Shown here piece after piece: positions 51,386 through 61,598 of a stretch of 64,000 nucleotides of DNA. The stretch's first letter is position 1; each line of letters starts with the position of its first letter. The DNA lies in the NCBI RefSeq assembly GCF_003112515.1, contig NZ_BEVZ01000004.1:186001-250000 (forward strand), in the 5' to 3' direction. The stretch is from Streptomyces fragilis (GTDB taxonomy: Bacteria; Actinomycetota; Actinomycetes; Streptomycetales; Streptomycetaceae). The position numbers and the translations under genes were made by a program. Under the pieces are notes generated by a model. The model did not search any database. It was not told the origin of the DNA and saw nothing but the letters and a program-made list of their open reading frames with translations.

Positions 51386-52377
51386 CGGGTGAAACCTTTC
51401 TCTGCGGAGGCGGAGGCGGAGGCCGCGGGCACGGAGGCCGGGTTCCCGGACGTCCGGGCCGCCCCCGAGGCCTCCGACGCCTCCGACGTCAGGGTGAGGA
51501 AGGCCTCCTCGAGACCGGCCTGGGTGACCTCCAGGCCGCGCGGTGTCAGGAGCCCGACCAGACCGATGGTGGTCGCGTCCGGGTCGGTGGTCCGCAGCCG
51601 GACCCTGCCGTCCCGCACCTCGGCGGTCCGCACTCCGGGCAGCGCCGCGACGCCCTCGGGGAGCGTGCCGTCCACCGCGTCGAAGGCGACCACGCCGGTG
51701 CCGACGGTCCGCTTGATCTCGGCGCTGCCGCCGTCGGCGATCAGCCGGCCGCGGTCGATCATCACGATCCGGTCGGCGTTGCGGTCCGCCTCCTCCAGGT
51801 AGTGGGTGGAGAACAGCACCGTCTTGCCGCGGTCGGTAAGGGCGCGCATCGACCGCCAGAACTCCTGGCGCGCCTGCACGTCCAGCGCCGCGGTGGGCTC
51901 GTCCAGGACCAGAAGGTCCGGGTCGCCGGCCAGCGCGACGGCGAAGCAGACCCGCTGGATCTGGCCGCCGGACAGCTTCTCCACGCGGCGCTTGGCGAGG
52001 TGGGCGATCCCGGCGAGCTCCAGCACCTCGGCGACCGGCAGCGGCGCCGGGTAGGCGGAGCCCACGAAGCCGACCAGTTCCCCGACGGTGATCCGGGAGA
52101 CGGGCTTGAAGTCCTGGAGCATCGCTCCGACCCGGCCGCCCTCCACCGCGTCACGCGGCGCTCCCCCGAAGAGTTCGACCGTCCCGGCCGTGGGCTCGTC
52201 GAGGCCAAGCATCAGGGCGATGGACGTCGACTTCCCGGCGCCGTTGCGGCCGAGCAGGGCGACCCGCTCCCCGGCCGTGAACTCCAGGTCCAGCGCGTCG
52301 ACCGCCCGCACGGCGCCGTAGTCCTTGACGGCACCCCTGAACGCCACAACGGGCGCACCCGCCTGCTTGGTTGTCAT
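51382..52377 (-). CDS. ABC transporter ATP-binding protein (ABC-2 exporter)
   Basis: This 331-aa ATPase has Walker A ALLGRNGAGKSTS, the signature KLSGGQIQRV, Walker B LLVLDEPTAALD and the H-loop FSTHYLEEADR. A C-terminal extension (about residues 215-331) has a DrrA-like regulatory domain and a Ser/Ala-rich end. The ATG at 52377 is 7 nt after a TAGGGT hexamer with no Shine-Dalgarno, suggesting a leaderless mRNA. It is divergent from the ketopantoate-reductase-like gene. Confidence 0.94.
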   Translation of the reverse strand: MTTKQAGAPVVAFRGAVKDYGAVRAVDALDLEFTAGERVALLGRNGAGKSTSIALMLGLDEPTAGTVELFGGAPRDAVEGGRVGAMLQDFKPVSRITVGELVGFVGSAYPAPLPVAEVLELAGIAHLAKRRVEKLSGGQIQRVCFAVALAGDPDLLVLDEPTAALDVQARQEFWRSMRALTDRGKTVLFSTHYLEEADRNADRIVMIDRGRLIADGGSAEIKRTVGTGVVAFDAVDGTLPEGVAALPGVRTAEVRDGRVRLRTTDPDATTIGLVGLLTPRGLEVTQAGLEEAFLTLTSEASEASGAARTSGNPASVPAASASASAEKGFTR

Positions 52378-52384
52378 GGGGCGC

Positions 52385-52390
52385 ACCCTA
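52385..52390 (-). promoter_or_regulatory. -10 hexamer of the ABC exporter operon
   Basis: TAGGGT on the minus strand ends 7 nt before the ATPase ATG, so initiation would fall at the start codon. A GTGATCAC palindrome (52394-52401) overlaps the spacer and could be an operator. Confidence 0.5.
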
Positions 52391-52557
52391 GGGGTGATCA
52401 CTGCGCACCGCCGGGGGATTCCGGAAAGCGGGGCCTCACCCAAGGAGTCGCTGGGGTACGGCCATCGAACCCTGGGCTTGTCCTGGGAGCAGCGGGCGCT
52501 GATCATCTCGGTGGGGCCCGGGCGCGGGCCCGGTCGTCCGGAAGGAGCCTCACCGCC

Positions 52558-53487
52558 ATGTCGTCCCCCACCCATGTGACCGCCTCCCCCGCCACCGTCG
52601 CGGTGCTCGGCCCGGGCGGTGTCGGCGGGCTGCTCGCCGCCGTGCTGTCCCGCGCCGGTCACCGGGTGATCTGCCTGGCCCGCGAGGAGACGGCCTCGGT
52701 GCTGCGGGAGAGCGGTGTCACCGTGCGCAGCGGGGCGTTCGGCGAGTTCACCGCCGTGGTGGAGGCGGACACCGAGCTGCGCGAGCCGGTGGACCTTCTC
52801 CTCGTCGCCGTCAAGCAGACCTCGCTGGACGCCGCGCTGGAGCGGGTGCCGGCCGGGGTGATGGGCCCGGACACGGTGGTGGTGCCGCTGCTGAACGGCG
52901 TGGAGCACGTCGAGTCGCTGCGCGGACGCTACGGTGCCGCTCGGGTGGCCGCGGGGGTGATCCGGGTCGAGGCGACGCGGGTCGCGCCGGGCGTGGTGGA
53001 GCACGGCAGCCCGTTCTGCGACATCGACCTGGCCGGGCTGCCCGAGCCGGTGCTCGGCCGGGTCGCGGAGCTGCTGCGTCCGGCGGGAGTGGGGGTGCGG
53101 ATCGCCTCGTCGGAGGCTTCGGCGCTCTGGGCCAAGCTGGCCTTCCTCGCGCCCTTCGCGCTGCTGACCACCCGCCACCTGACCGACGCGGAGGGCGTGC
53201 GCACCGCGCACCGGGAGGACCTGGTCGCGCTGACGGAGGAGATCAGCGCGGTGGCGACCGCCTGCGGCGCGTCCCTGGACCCGGCGAAGGGCCTGGCCAT
53301 GTACGACAACTGCCCGCCGGGGATGCGGTCGTCCATGCGCCGGGACGCCGAGGCGGGCAGGGCCCTGGAGCTCGACGCCATCGGCGGCGCCGTCCTGCGC
53401 GCAGCCGAGCGCGAGGGCGTCGCGGTGCCGGTGACGGCGCGGCTGGTGGCCGAGGTCGGGCAGCGGTACGGAGGCTCCGGAGCCTGA
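52558..53487 (+). CDS. Ketopantoate reductase-like (ApbA/PanE) oxidoreductase
   Basis: This 309-aa NADPH-dependent oxidoreductase has the Rossmann start VAVLGPGGVGGLLAAVLSRAGH, the cofactor-linked LVAVKQTSLDAAL, and VVPLLNGVEHVESL. The conserved C-terminal catalytic region contains the Lys in LWAKLAFLAPFALLT and NCPPGMRSSMRRDAEAGRALELDAIGG. It may make pantoate for CoA or act on another 2-oxo acid; a true PanE cannot be distinguished. ATG 52558 has GAAGGAG 10 nt upstream. Confidence 0.9.
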   Translation: MSSPTHVTASPATVAVLGPGGVGGLLAAVLSRAGHRVICLAREETASVLRESGVTVRSGAFGEFTAVVEADTELREPVDLLLVAVKQTSLDAALERVPAGVMGPDTVVVPLLNGVEHVESLRGRYGAARVAAGVIRVEATRVAPGVVEHGSPFCDIDLAGLPEPVLGRVAELLRPAGVGVRIASSEASALWAKLAFLAPFALLTTRHLTDAEGVRTAHREDLVALTEEISAVATACGASLDPAKGLAMYDNCPPGMRSSMRRDAEAGRALELDAIGGAVLRAAEREGVAVPVTARLVAEVGQRYGGSGA

Positions 53488-53508
53488 CCCGCCACCTGGA
53501 CCGCCGGT

Positions 53509-53534
53509 GACCTGTGTGGCCAACCGCACAGGTC
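53509..53534. promoter_or_regulatory. Inverted repeat between panE-like and SRPBCC genes
   Basis: GACCTGTG and CACAGGTC are perfect 8-bp arms around a 10-nt loop. The element is 22 nt past the panE-like stop and about 75 nt before the SRPBCC start, followed by a TAGCAT hexamer. It could be a terminator or an operator. Confidence 0.45.
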
Positions 53535-53610
53535 CGAGGGACAGTTGGGAGGTCTAGCATCGCCCTGCGGGGGCCGGCGAGCGACCGTGCCCCGCTGAGT
53601 GGGGGACGAC

Positions 53611-54141
53611 GTGCGCTATTCCGACGGACCTGCGACCGAGCGCGAGATCCGCATCGCGGCTGAACCGGCCCGGGTGTGGGCCGTGGTGACCGACATCGAG
53701 GAGATGTCCAAGGGCAGCCCGGAGCTGAAGCGCACCGAATGGCTGGACGGGGCGAGCGGCCCGGCCGTCGGCGCGCGGTACATCGGCCACAACGAGCACC
53801 CGATCGCCGGCAAGGGCCGGACGCTGGCCCACATCACGGAGTTCGAACCCGGACGGCGGCTCACCTGGGCCGTCCTGGACGTCGACGGCCGCTTCGGCGA
53901 CCCGGCGGAGGCGCTCGACAAGCGCATGGCCACCTGGTCGTTCAGCCTCACCCCGGTCGACGGCGGCACCCTGCTCCGGCAGTCGACGGTGCTCGGGCCC
54001 GGCCCTTCGGGACTCACCCGGGTGATCGCCAAGATGCCGGACAAGGAGGAGTACGTGGTCGACTACCGCCTCCGCGAGCTGGGCGAGGGCATGGAGGCGA
54101 CGCTGGCGGCGGTCAAGGAGACGGCCGAGAAGGCGGAGTGA
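53611..54141 (+). CDS. SRPBCC/START-like ligand-binding protein
   Basis: This 176-aa protein of the polyketide cyclase/dehydrase (SRPBCC) superfamily has the helix-grip fold start EREIRIAAEPARVWAVVTDIEEMSK. The core strands GARYIGHNEHPIAGKGRTLAHITEFEPGRRLTW and the C-terminal helix (YVVDYRLRELGEGMEATLAAVKETA) follow. It probably binds a hydrophobic small molecule; there is no polyketide cluster nearby. GTG 53611 has GGGGGA just upstream; GTG 53599 would add four residues. Confidence 0.85.
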   Translation: MRYSDGPATEREIRIAAEPARVWAVVTDIEEMSKGSPELKRTEWLDGASGPAVGARYIGHNEHPIAGKGRTLAHITEFEPGRRLTWAVLDVDGRFGDPAEALDKRMATWSFSLTPVDGGTLLRQSTVLGPGPSGLTRVIAKMPDKEEYVVDYRLRELGEGMEATLAAVKETAEKAE

Positions 54142-54261
54142 GCCGCCCGCGGCCGGGAGGGCCTCCCCTTACCCCGCCGCCGGCTTCGGCCACGGGTCAA
54201 GCCGCACGTTCCGGGTACGCGGCCGGGCCGGGCCGCGCCAGGCCCTCCTGGCCCTCTTGGC

Positions 54262-54915
54262 TCACCCCACGCGGGCGACCAGCGCGTAGCGGACGTCGTC
54301 GACCTCGCGCCCCCACAGGTCGGGGTCGGCCGCCAGGTCCTCGGTCTCGATCTCCGAGGCGTACGGGGCCACCGCCTCCCGCAGGGTCTTTGGCCCGACC
54401 CCGCCGCTCCACGGCAGCGCCTGCGCGCCGTCGACGTACGGTGCGGGGCCGGCGGACTGCCGCCAGCGTCCCTCGACCAGCAGCAGCGTGCCGCCGGGGC
54501 GGAGCAGGGCCGCCCAGTGGCGCAGGGCGGCCCCGGGCTCGGGCAGGGTCCACATCAGGTGCCGCACGACGACCAGGTCGAACCGTTCCTCCCCCACCGG
54601 CGGCGCCGCCGCGTCCCCGACGAGGAAGGTCCCCGCGAGCCCGGCGGCGGCCAGTTTGGCGCGGGCGGCCTCGACCATCGCGGGAGCGAGGTCCACACCG
54701 GTCACCCGGTGCCCGGCCCCGGCGAGCAGCAGGGAGAGCGATCCGGTGCCGCACCCGAGGTCCAGCACGTCCACGGGCAGCGGCGGCGCCCACCGGCGCA
54801 GCAGCCGGTCCCAGGCGGCGCGGGTCCTCTCCTCGCGGAGCCCGTGGTCGGGCTCCGCGTCGAACTCGCGGGCGGCGGCGTTCCAGTAGGCGGCGATCGC
54901 GGAGGCGTAGGTCAT
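54262..54915 (-). CDS. Class I SAM-dependent methyltransferase
   Basis: This 217-aa methyltransferase (Methyltransf_11 type) has SAM motif I in VLDLGCGTGSLSLLL, motif II acid in GVDLAPAMVEAARAKL, and FDLVVVRHLMWTLPEP for motifs III/IV. A short C-terminal extension follows. The substrate is not deducible. It is preceded by the small membrane-protein gene about 50 nt upstream. Confidence 0.9.
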   Translation of the reverse strand: MTYASAIAAYWNAAAREFDAEPDHGLREERTRAAWDRLLRRWAPPLPVDVLDLGCGTGSLSLLLAGAGHRVTGVDLAPAMVEAARAKLAAAGLAGTFLVGDAAAPPVGEERFDLVVVRHLMWTLPEPGAALRHWAALLRPGGTLLLVEGRWRQSAGPAPYVDGAQALPWSGGVGPKTLREAVAPYASEIETEDLAADPDLWGREVDDVRYALVARVG

Positions 54916-54967
54916 CCGGCCATGGTGGCAGTGGGGTCCGACACCGCCCCGGGCGATGCCCGCACCC

Positions 54968-55177
54968 TCATGGCTGGTCGCGCCGGACGGAGCCGACGAG
55001 CAGGGCGCCCGCCGACCACATGCACAGGCACATCCCGAGCACCACCCACCCTCCGGCGTTCCCGGAGGCGACGAGGAACACCCCGAGGGCGACGCCCGCC
55101 ACCGTGAACAGCGTGGCGAGGAGCATGTACCTCTTCACCGTGGCCCGCTGTTCCATCGTCCAGCTCAAGCGAGGCAT
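54968..55177 (-). CDS. Small two-TM membrane protein (69 aa)
   Basis: This 69-aa protein has two hydrophobic helices (YMLLATLFTVAGVALGVFLVA and WVVLGMCLCMWSAGALLVG). The N terminus (MPRLSWTMEQRATVKR) is basic and likely cytoplasmic, and the tail is short and basic. ATG 55177 has GGAAGGT 6 nt upstream. The sequence is typical of conserved actinobacterial membrane proteins of unknown function. It may be co-transcribed with the methyltransferase. Confidence 0.82.
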   Translation of the reverse strand: MPRLSWTMEQRATVKRYMLLATLFTVAGVALGVFLVASGNAGGWVVLGMCLCMWSAGALLVGSVRRDQP

Positions 55178-55312
55178 GAGGGCACCTTCCAGCTGCGGGC
55201 TGTTCCCCTGACGCGGGGGTCGTCGGAGCCACGGGTGCCCGGCATCCCCCGGAACAGTCGGACCAACTCCCGTCGCTGCGGGGCCCGTTCGTCCCCGGGG
55301 GCGCCCGAGGCG

Positions 55313-56443
55313 TCAGGTCGTGGCGGCCGGCTCCGTCGCCCGGACGGTGGAGGCGATGGTCGCCGAGCCGACGACCCGGGTGCCGTCGTAGAGGACCACG
55401 GCCTGGCCGGGGGCGACGCCGCGGACGGGTTCGGCGAAGGTGACGTGCAGGGTGCCGTCGACCAGCTCGGCGGTGACCGGGGTCTCGTCGCCGTGGGCGC
55501 GGAGCTGCGCGGTGTACGCGCCGGGCCCTGCGGGCGCGGTGCCGCACCAGCGGGGCTTGATCGCGGTCAGCGCGGTGACGTCGAGGGCGGCGGCGGGGCC
55601 GACGGTGACCGTGTTGTTCACCGGGGAGATGTCCAGGACGTAGCGCGGCTTGCCGTCGGGGGCGGGCGTGCCGATGCGCAGGCCCTTGCGCTGGCCGATG
55701 GTGAAGCCGTAGGCGCCCTCGTGGGTGCCCACCTTGGCGCCGGACTCGTCGACGATGTCGCCCTCGGCCTTGCCGAGGCGCTTGGCGAGGAAGCCCTGGG
55801 TGTCGCCGTCGGCGATGAAGCAGATGTCGTGCGAGTCGGGCTTCTTCGCGACCGCGAGGCCGCGACGGGCGGCCTCGGCGCGGATCTCGTCCTTGGTGGT
55901 GACGGTGTCGCCGAGCGGGAAGAGGGCGTGCGCGAGCTGCCGGTCGTCGAGGACGCCGAGCACGTAGGACTGGTCCTTGGCCATGTCCGAGGCGCGGTGC
56001 AGCTCGCGGGAGCCGTCCTCGCGGACGATCACCTTGGCGTAGTGGCCCGTGCAGACGGCGTCGAAGCCGAGGGCGAGCGCCTTGTCGAGGAGCGCGGCGA
56101 ACTTGATCTTCTCGTTGCAGCGCAGGCAGGGGTTGGGGGTGCGGCCCGCCTCGTACTCGGCGACGAAGTCGTCGACCACGTCCTCCTTGAAGCGGTCCGC
56201 GAGGTCCCACACGTAGAAGGGGATGCCGATGACGTCCGCGGCGCGGCGGGCGTCACGGGAGTCCTCGACGGTGCAGCAGCCACGGGCTCCGGTGCGGAAG
56301 GACTGCGGGTTGGCGGAGAGCGCGAGGTGCACTCCGGTCACCTCGTGTCCCGCCTCGGCGGCACGGGCGGCGGCGACGGCGGAGTCGACACCGCCGGACA
56401 TGGCGGCGAGGACGCGGAGGGGGCGCTGCGGGGAATCGGTCAT
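55313..56443 (-). CDS. mnmA: tRNA 2-thiouridylase
   Basis: This 376-aa enzyme 2-thiolates U34 of tRNA-Lys, -Glu and -Gln using sulfur from a cysteine desulfurase. The PP-loop is [18 protein letters not shown]. Catalytic cysteines lie in [13 protein letters not shown] (first Cys) and in the [12 protein letters not shown] segment (second Cys). C-terminal RNA-binding and lid domains follow ([14 protein letters not shown], then [19 protein letters not shown]). ATG 56443 has GGAGGGG upstream. A cysteine desulfurase, its natural sulfur donor partner, lies about 1 kb away. Confidence 0.97.
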   Translation of the reverse strand: MTDSPQRPLRVLAAMSGGVDSAVAAARAAEAGHEVTGVHLALSANPQSFRTGARGCCTVEDSRDARRAADVIGIPFYVWDLADRFKEDVVDDFVAEYEAGRTPNPCLRCNEKIKFAALLDKALALGFDAVCTGHYAKVIVREDGSRELHRASDMAKDQSYVLGVLDDRQLAHALFPLGDTVTTKDEIRAEAARRGLAVAKKPDSHDICFIADGDTQGFLAKRLGKAEGDIVDESGAKVGTHEGAYGFTIGQRKGLRIGTPAPDGKPRYVLDISPVNNTVTVGPAAALDVTALTAIKPRWCGTAPAGPGAYTAQLRAHGDETPVTAELVDGTLHVTFAEPVRGVAPGQAVVLYDGTRVVGSATIASTVRATEPAATT

Positions 56444-56504
56444 AACCCCTCCAGGGTACGGGGCGTCCGGGAACCGCCGCCCCCGGATATGCGTTGTGCG
56501 ATAC

Positions 56505-57179
56505 GTGAACGCCACCACCGGCTCCGGCAAGGGCAAGGACGGGGACCGTCGCGTCAGGCGCCGGACCCTGCTGATCGGCGGCCTCGCCACGGCCGCCGGC
56601 GCCGGCCTGCTCGCGCGCGAGGACCTCAGCCGCGCGTGGTGGCGGGTCCCGGGCGTCGAGAAGCCCCGGGTCGAGGGCGCGGTGGACTTCCCGGGCGCCC
56701 GGTGGACGGCCGCCTCGCAGGCCAACTACCGCCGGGCCGACCGGCCCGACGACTACCCGGTGGAGCTGGTCGTCGTCCACATCACGCAGTGCGACTACCG
56801 CACGGCGGTGAAGGTCTTCAAGGACCCCGGCCACCAGGCGGCGGCGCACTACATCGTCGACCGGGACGGCCGTGTCACGCAGATGATCCGCGAGCTGGAC
56901 GTGGCGTACCACGCGGGCAACCGGGACTACAACGAGCGCAGCGTCGGCATCGAGCACGTCGGCTTCGTGGACCGTCCGCAGGACTTCACCGCGGCCATGT
57001 ACGAGGGTTCGGCGCGCCTGACGGCCGGGATATGCGAGCGCCACGGCATACCGGTGGACCGCGAGCACGTGATCGGCCACCATGAGGTGCCGGGCGCCGA
57101 CCATACGGATCCCGGGCCCCACTGGGACTGGGACCGTTACATGAAGCTGGTGCGCGAGGCTCTGCAGAACCAGGCCTGA
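56505..57179 (+). CDS. N-acetylmuramoyl-L-alanine amidase (Amidase_2), exported
   Basis: This 224-aa peptidoglycan amidase has a basic N terminus with twin-arginine-like pairs ([12 protein letters not shown]), followed by a hydrophobic signal/anchor (about 22-40), suggesting Tat export or an uncleaved anchor. The Amidase_2 core starts [17 protein letters not shown]. The zinc site is formed by the His in that segment, the His in [16 protein letters not shown], and the following [14 protein letters not shown] 56505 has no Shine-Dalgarno; GTG 56496 is an alternative. It is divergent from mnmA by 61 nt. Confidence 0.88.
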   Translation: MNATTGSGKGKDGDRRVRRRTLLIGGLATAAGAGLLAREDLSRAWWRVPGVEKPRVEGAVDFPGARWTAASQANYRRADRPDDYPVELVVVHITQCDYRTAVKVFKDPGHQAAAHYIVDRDGRVTQMIRELDVAYHAGNRDYNERSVGIEHVGFVDRPQDFTAAMYEGSARLTAGICERHGIPVDREHVIGHHEVPGADHTDPGPHWDWDRYMKLVREALQNQA

Positions 57180-57240
57180 CACCTGACCGCGTCCCGGGCC
57201 GGGTCCCGGGGCGGGCGGTCCGGGGGTCCGGGGGGTGGGT

Positions 57241-58410
57241 TCAGCTGAGGCCGGCGGCGCGGGCGCGCTCCACGGCGGGGCCGATCGCCTTGGCGACGGC
57301 TTCGACGTCGGTGGGCGTCGAGGTGTGGCCGAGGGAGAACCGCAGGGTGCCGCGGGCCAGGTCCGGATCGACCCCGGTGGCCAGCAGGACGTGGCTGGGC
57401 TGGGCGACGCCGGCCGTGCAGGCGGAGCCGGTGGAGCACTCGATGCCCTGGGCGTCCAGCAGGAGCAGCAGGGAGTCGCCCTCGCAGCCGGGGAAGGTGA
57501 AGTGCGCGTTGGCGGGGAGCCGGCCGGCCCGGTCGGGGTCGCCGCCGAGGATGGCGTCGGGCACGGCGGAGCGGACGGCGTCCACCAGCTCGTCCCGCAG
57601 GGCGCCGATCCGCTCGGCGAACAGCGGCTGGTGCTCGGCGGCGTGCGCCCCGGCGACCGCGAAGGCGGCCACGGCGGGGACGTCGAGGGTGCCGGAGCGG
57701 ACGTGGCGTTCCTGGCCACCGCCGTGCAGCACGGGCACGGGAGTGTGCTCGCGGCGCAGCAGCAGGGCGCCGATGCCGTAGGGGCCGCCGATCTTGTGGC
57801 CCGAGACGGTGGCGGCGGCGAGACCGGACTCCTCGAAGGAGAGCGGCACCTGGCCGAAGGCCTGCACCGCGTCGGCGTGCAGCGGGACGCCGAACTCGGC
57901 CGCGGCGTCGGCGAGCTCCCGGACCGGCATCAGGGTGCCGATCTCGTTGTTGGCCCACATCACGGTGGCGAGGGCGACGTCGTCGGGGTTGCGGGCGATC
58001 GCCGCGCGCAGGGCGTCGGCGTGGACCCGGCCGTGGGCGTCGACGGGGAGGTACTCGACGGTGGCGCCCTCGTGCTCGGCGAGCCAGTGCACGGCGTCCA
58101 GGACGGCGTGGTGCTCGACGGGGCTGGCCAGGACGCGGGTGCGGGCGGGGTCGGCGTCGCGGCGGGACCAGTACAGGCCCTTCACGGCGAGGTTGTCGGC
58201 CTCGGTGCCGCCGGAGGTGAACACGACCTCGCTGGGGCGCGCGCCGAGGGCTTCCGCGAGGGTCTCGCGGGCCTCCTCGACGGTGCGGCGCGCGCGGCGG
58301 CCGGCCGCGTGGAGGGAGGACGCGTTGCCGGTGACGGCCAGCTGGGCGGTCAGCGCGGCGGCCGCCTCCGGCAGCATCGGGGTCGTCGCCGCGTGGTCGA
58401 GGTATGCCAT
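57241..58410 (-). CDS. Cysteine desulfurase (NifS/IscS type)
   Basis: This 389-aa PLP enzyme mobilises sulfur from cysteine. The start [16 protein letters not shown], the pyridoxal Lys in [19 protein letters not shown], and the catalytic Cys in [21 protein letters not shown] are canonical for class I desulfurases. It probably supplies sulfur to MnmA (55313-56443) and FeS clusters. A TAGAAT hexamer (58420-58425) lies 9 nt before the ATG with GAGG in between. Confidence 0.95.
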   Translation of the reverse strand: MAYLDHAATTPMLPEAAAALTAQLAVTGNASSLHAAGRRARRTVEEARETLAEALGARPSEVVFTSGGTEADNLAVKGLYWSRRDADPARTRVLASPVEHHAVLDAVHWLAEHEGATVEYLPVDAHGRVHADALRAAIARNPDDVALATVMWANNEIGTLMPVRELADAAAEFGVPLHADAVQAFGQVPLSFEESGLAAATVSGHKIGGPYGIGALLLRREHTPVPVLHGGGQERHVRSGTLDVPAVAAFAVAGAHAAEHQPLFAERIGALRDELVDAVRSAVPDAILGGDPDRAGRLPANAHFTFPGCEGDSLLLLLDAQGIECSTGSACTAGVAQPSHVLLATGVDPDLARGTLRFSLGHTSTPTDVEAVAKAIGPAVERARAAGLS

Positions 58411-58419
58411 GGTGCCTCG

Positions 58420-58425
58420 ATTCTA
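58420..58425 (-). promoter_or_regulatory. -10 hexamer of the cysteine desulfurase gene
   Basis: TAGAAT, close to the Streptomyces vegetative -10 consensus, lies 9 nt upstream of the ATG on the minus strand. The leader would be only two or three nucleotides. The -35 region is weak. Confidence 0.45.
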
Positions 58426-58629
58426 CGGGGCGGCGTCCCGTGGCCCCGTGGGCGGCAAGGGTCCCGCCCCGGGGCACGGTGCCGGGCGCGCCCCGGGGCG
58501 GAGGTCCGGTGGTCGCCGCGCACACCGTTGCGTGGCCACCCGCGGGAACGGAAGGGGCGTGGACCACCCCGGGGCCGCCCCAGGGCCACCCCGGGGCCAC
58601 CCCGGAACGGAAGGGCCGGGGACCGGCCC

Positions 58630-58650
58630 CCGGCCCACCCGCAGGGCCGG
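58630..58650 (-). terminator. Short hairpin after the thioesterase gene
   Basis: CCGGCCC and GGGCCGG form a 7-bp stem with a 7-nt loop about 22 nt past the thioesterase stop. The surrounding 260 bp (58411-58672) hold C/G-rich imperfect repeats of GGCCACCCCGG and no supported gene. Confidence 0.4.
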
Positions 58651-58672
58651 AAGGGCCCGGCGGACTCCCGGA

Positions 58673-59533
58673 TCAGGCCAGGCGGGCCCGGGCGAGCTGG
58701 CGGGACTGGGCGACGAGGCGGCCGGCGGTGTCCCAGACCTCGGCGTCCTCCTCCAGGAAGCCGCCCGCGAGGTTGCGCGTGGTGATGGAGACCCGCAGCG
58801 GCCCGGGGGCCGGGCGGCACCGGATGTGGGCGGTGAGCTCCACGGTCGGCACCCACCCCGTGAGCCCCAGGTCGAAGGCGGTCGGGGGCAGCGCGTCCAC
58901 GGTCAGCAGGAGCGAGAACGGGTCGGCGTCCCGCCCGTCGGCGAGGCCGAAGTACCCGCGCACCTCACCCTTGCCGGAGGGCGCGCCCAGCGCCCAGCCC
59001 AGCGTGGCGGGGTCCAGCTTCATGAAGAGGCGGTCGGTGATGGCGGACGCGCCCGGCAGCGGCTCCGGCGAGTCGTCCGGTCCGAAGCACTGCTCCAGGG
59101 GCGGGAAGGCCGGCGGCACGGCGCTGGTGCGGACGTCGTCGGGCAGTGCGTCCAGGTCGCCGTAGGAGGCGATGACCCGGATGCGCTCGACCTCGTTGCC
59201 GTCCGCGTCCTGCTGGTAGATCGAGGCCTGGCCGGTGGAGAGGGTGCGGCCGGTGCGGACCACCTCGGTGCGCACGACGGCCGGTCCCGGCGTGGAGGCC
59301 GTCAGGTAGTGCGCGGTGATGGAGAACGGGTCGTCGTGCGGGAGCGCGTCGGAGAGGGCGCGGGCCGCCACGGCCAGCAGGAAGCCGCCGTTGACCGCGT
59401 TGAAGATCGTCCAGCCGGCGGAGAGATCGATGTCGTACACGCCGGGCTCCCGGCGGGTGACCGTGCTGTCCCGGTCGAACTCGCTGTCACCGATCGTGGC
59501 CCGGGTCGCCTGGGCGGAGGCTGCATCTGACAT
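58673..59533 (-). CDS. Acyl-CoA thioesterase-like protein (TesB/4HBT_3 family)
   Basis: This 286-aa protein has two hot-dog domains of the acyl-CoA thioesterase II-like family. The N-terminal hot dog includes WTIFNAVNGGFLLAVAARAL and SITAHYLTAS, and the second includes LTGWVPTVELTAHIRC. It probably hydrolyses acyl-CoAs, but residues for a precise substrate class are not diagnostic. The sequence just upstream contains GTTACTAAGCGGTAGC (59554-59569), a weakly symmetrical element. The ATG 59533 start is supported by family length. Confidence 0.85.
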   Translation of the reverse strand: MSDAASAQATRATIGDSEFDRDSTVTRREPGVYDIDLSAGWTIFNAVNGGFLLAVAARALSDALPHDDPFSITAHYLTASTPGPAVVRTEVVRTGRTLSTGQASIYQQDADGNEVERIRVIASYGDLDALPDDVRTSAVPPAFPPLEQCFGPDDSPEPLPGASAITDRLFMKLDPATLGWALGAPSGKGEVRGYFGLADGRDADPFSLLLTVDALPPTAFDLGLTGWVPTVELTAHIRCRPAPGPLRVSITTRNLAGGFLEEDAEVWDTAGRLVAQSRQLARARLA

Positions 59534-59616
59534 GGGAGAACGATAACCTGCACGTTACTAAGCGGTAGCTTTTCCAGCGTCGACAGTGACCCACATCACC
59601 GCCACCGCGCCACTCG

Positions 59617-60321
59617 TCACACCGCGACCTCCTCCGGCTGGACCTCCTTGACCGTCGACCGGCGGTGCCAGGCGCGCGGGGCCCGCCAGTGGTACCGCAT
59701 GGCGAGCAGTCGCAGCACGAACGCGACCATGACGGCCAGTCCCATGGTGGCGGGGGTGAGCGCGTCCAGCTTGATGCAGACCGCCGCCATCGCCGAGCCG
59801 ACGACGGCCGGCACCGCGTACAGGTCGCGGTCCCAGCGCAGCAGTGAGGGCACCTCGTTGGCGAGCATGTCCCTCAGCACGCCGCCGCCTACGGCGGTCG
59901 CCATGCCCAGCGTGGCGGAGGCCGTGAGCCCCAGGCCGTACTCGTACGCCTTGAGGGTGCCGGCCACGCAGAACAGGCCCAGGCCCGCCGCGTCGAAGAC
60001 GTTCACCGCGATCTGGATCCGCTCCACCTGGGGGTGGAGGAAGAAGACCAGGGCGGTGGCCGCCAGGGGCGTGAGGAAGAAGCCCAGGTCGGTGAAGGCG
60101 ACCGGCGGCACGGCGCCGATCACCACGTCACGGATGAGCCCTCCGCCGAGCGCGGTGACCTCGGCGAGCACGGCCATGCCGAAGACGTCGAAGTTCTTGC
60201 GCACGGCGAGCAGCGCGCCGGACATGGCGAAGACGAAGATGCCGACCAGTTCGAGCGTGTGCTGGACGCCCGGGCTGAACAGTTGCGGGTACACCTCGAC
60301 ATTGTGCCGGGTGTCCGCCAT
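59617..60321 (-). CDS. TRIC/UPF0126 family membrane channel-like protein
   Basis: This 234-aa seven-helix membrane protein has two homologous halves carrying the family GGGxxRD signature: GGGLIRDVVIG (first half) and GGGVLRDMLANEVP (second half). FVFAMSGALLAVRKNFDVFGM is the typical first repeat. Bacterial members (YicG/YadS-like) are relatives of trimeric intracellular cation channels and may conduct K+ or glycine. The start lies next to a 42-bp imperfect palindrome (60329-60370), a probable operator. Confidence 0.92.
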   Translation of the reverse strand: MADTRHNVEVYPQLFSPGVQHTLELVGIFVFAMSGALLAVRKNFDVFGMAVLAEVTALGGGLIRDVVIGAVPPVAFTDLGFFLTPLAATALVFFLHPQVERIQIAVNVFDAAGLGLFCVAGTLKAYEYGLGLTASATLGMATAVGGGVLRDMLANEVPSLLRWDRDLYAVPAVVGSAMAAVCIKLDALTPATMGLAVMVAFVLRLLAMRYHWRAPRAWHRRSTVKEVQPEEVAV

Positions 60322-60328
60322 TGACCTT

Positions 60329-60370
60329 GCATTGAAAGGTCCAGCATGCGAGATGCCTGGAGTTCAATGC
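60329..60370. promoter_or_regulatory. 42-bp imperfect palindrome before the TRIC-family gene
   Basis: GCATTGAA (60329-60336) and TTCAATGC (60363-60370) form perfect outer arms. Between them CCAGCAT and ATGCCTGG form an inner near-match with one extra base. The element sits 8 nt upstream of the ATG on the minus strand. A regulator bound here would cover the promoter or 5' leader. Confidence 0.6.
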
Positions 60371-60429
60371 GTCACGTCCTCGACGGCAAGGACCCCCGGA
60401 AGGAGCGTGACAGGGCGCTCGCACGCGAA

Positions 60430-60458
60430 GGGGGCGGCGTCGGATGGACGCCGCCCCC
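60430..60458 (-). terminator. Terminator of the dpp/opp operon
   Basis: GGGGGCGGCGTC and GACGCCGCCCCC form a 12-bp perfect stem with a GGATG loop, about 31 nt past the last dpp gene. Confidence 0.85.
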
Positions 60459-60488
60459 TCGCGGTACCGGCCGGAGCGCCGGCCGAGG

Positions 60489-61594
<1,106 letters not shown>

Positions 61595-61598
<4 letters not shown>

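Noticed and set aside
59554..59569. GTTACTAAGCGGTAGC upstream of the thioesterase, considered as a TetR/FadR-type operator
   Set aside because: The arms match only in part; symmetry is too weak to list as an operator.
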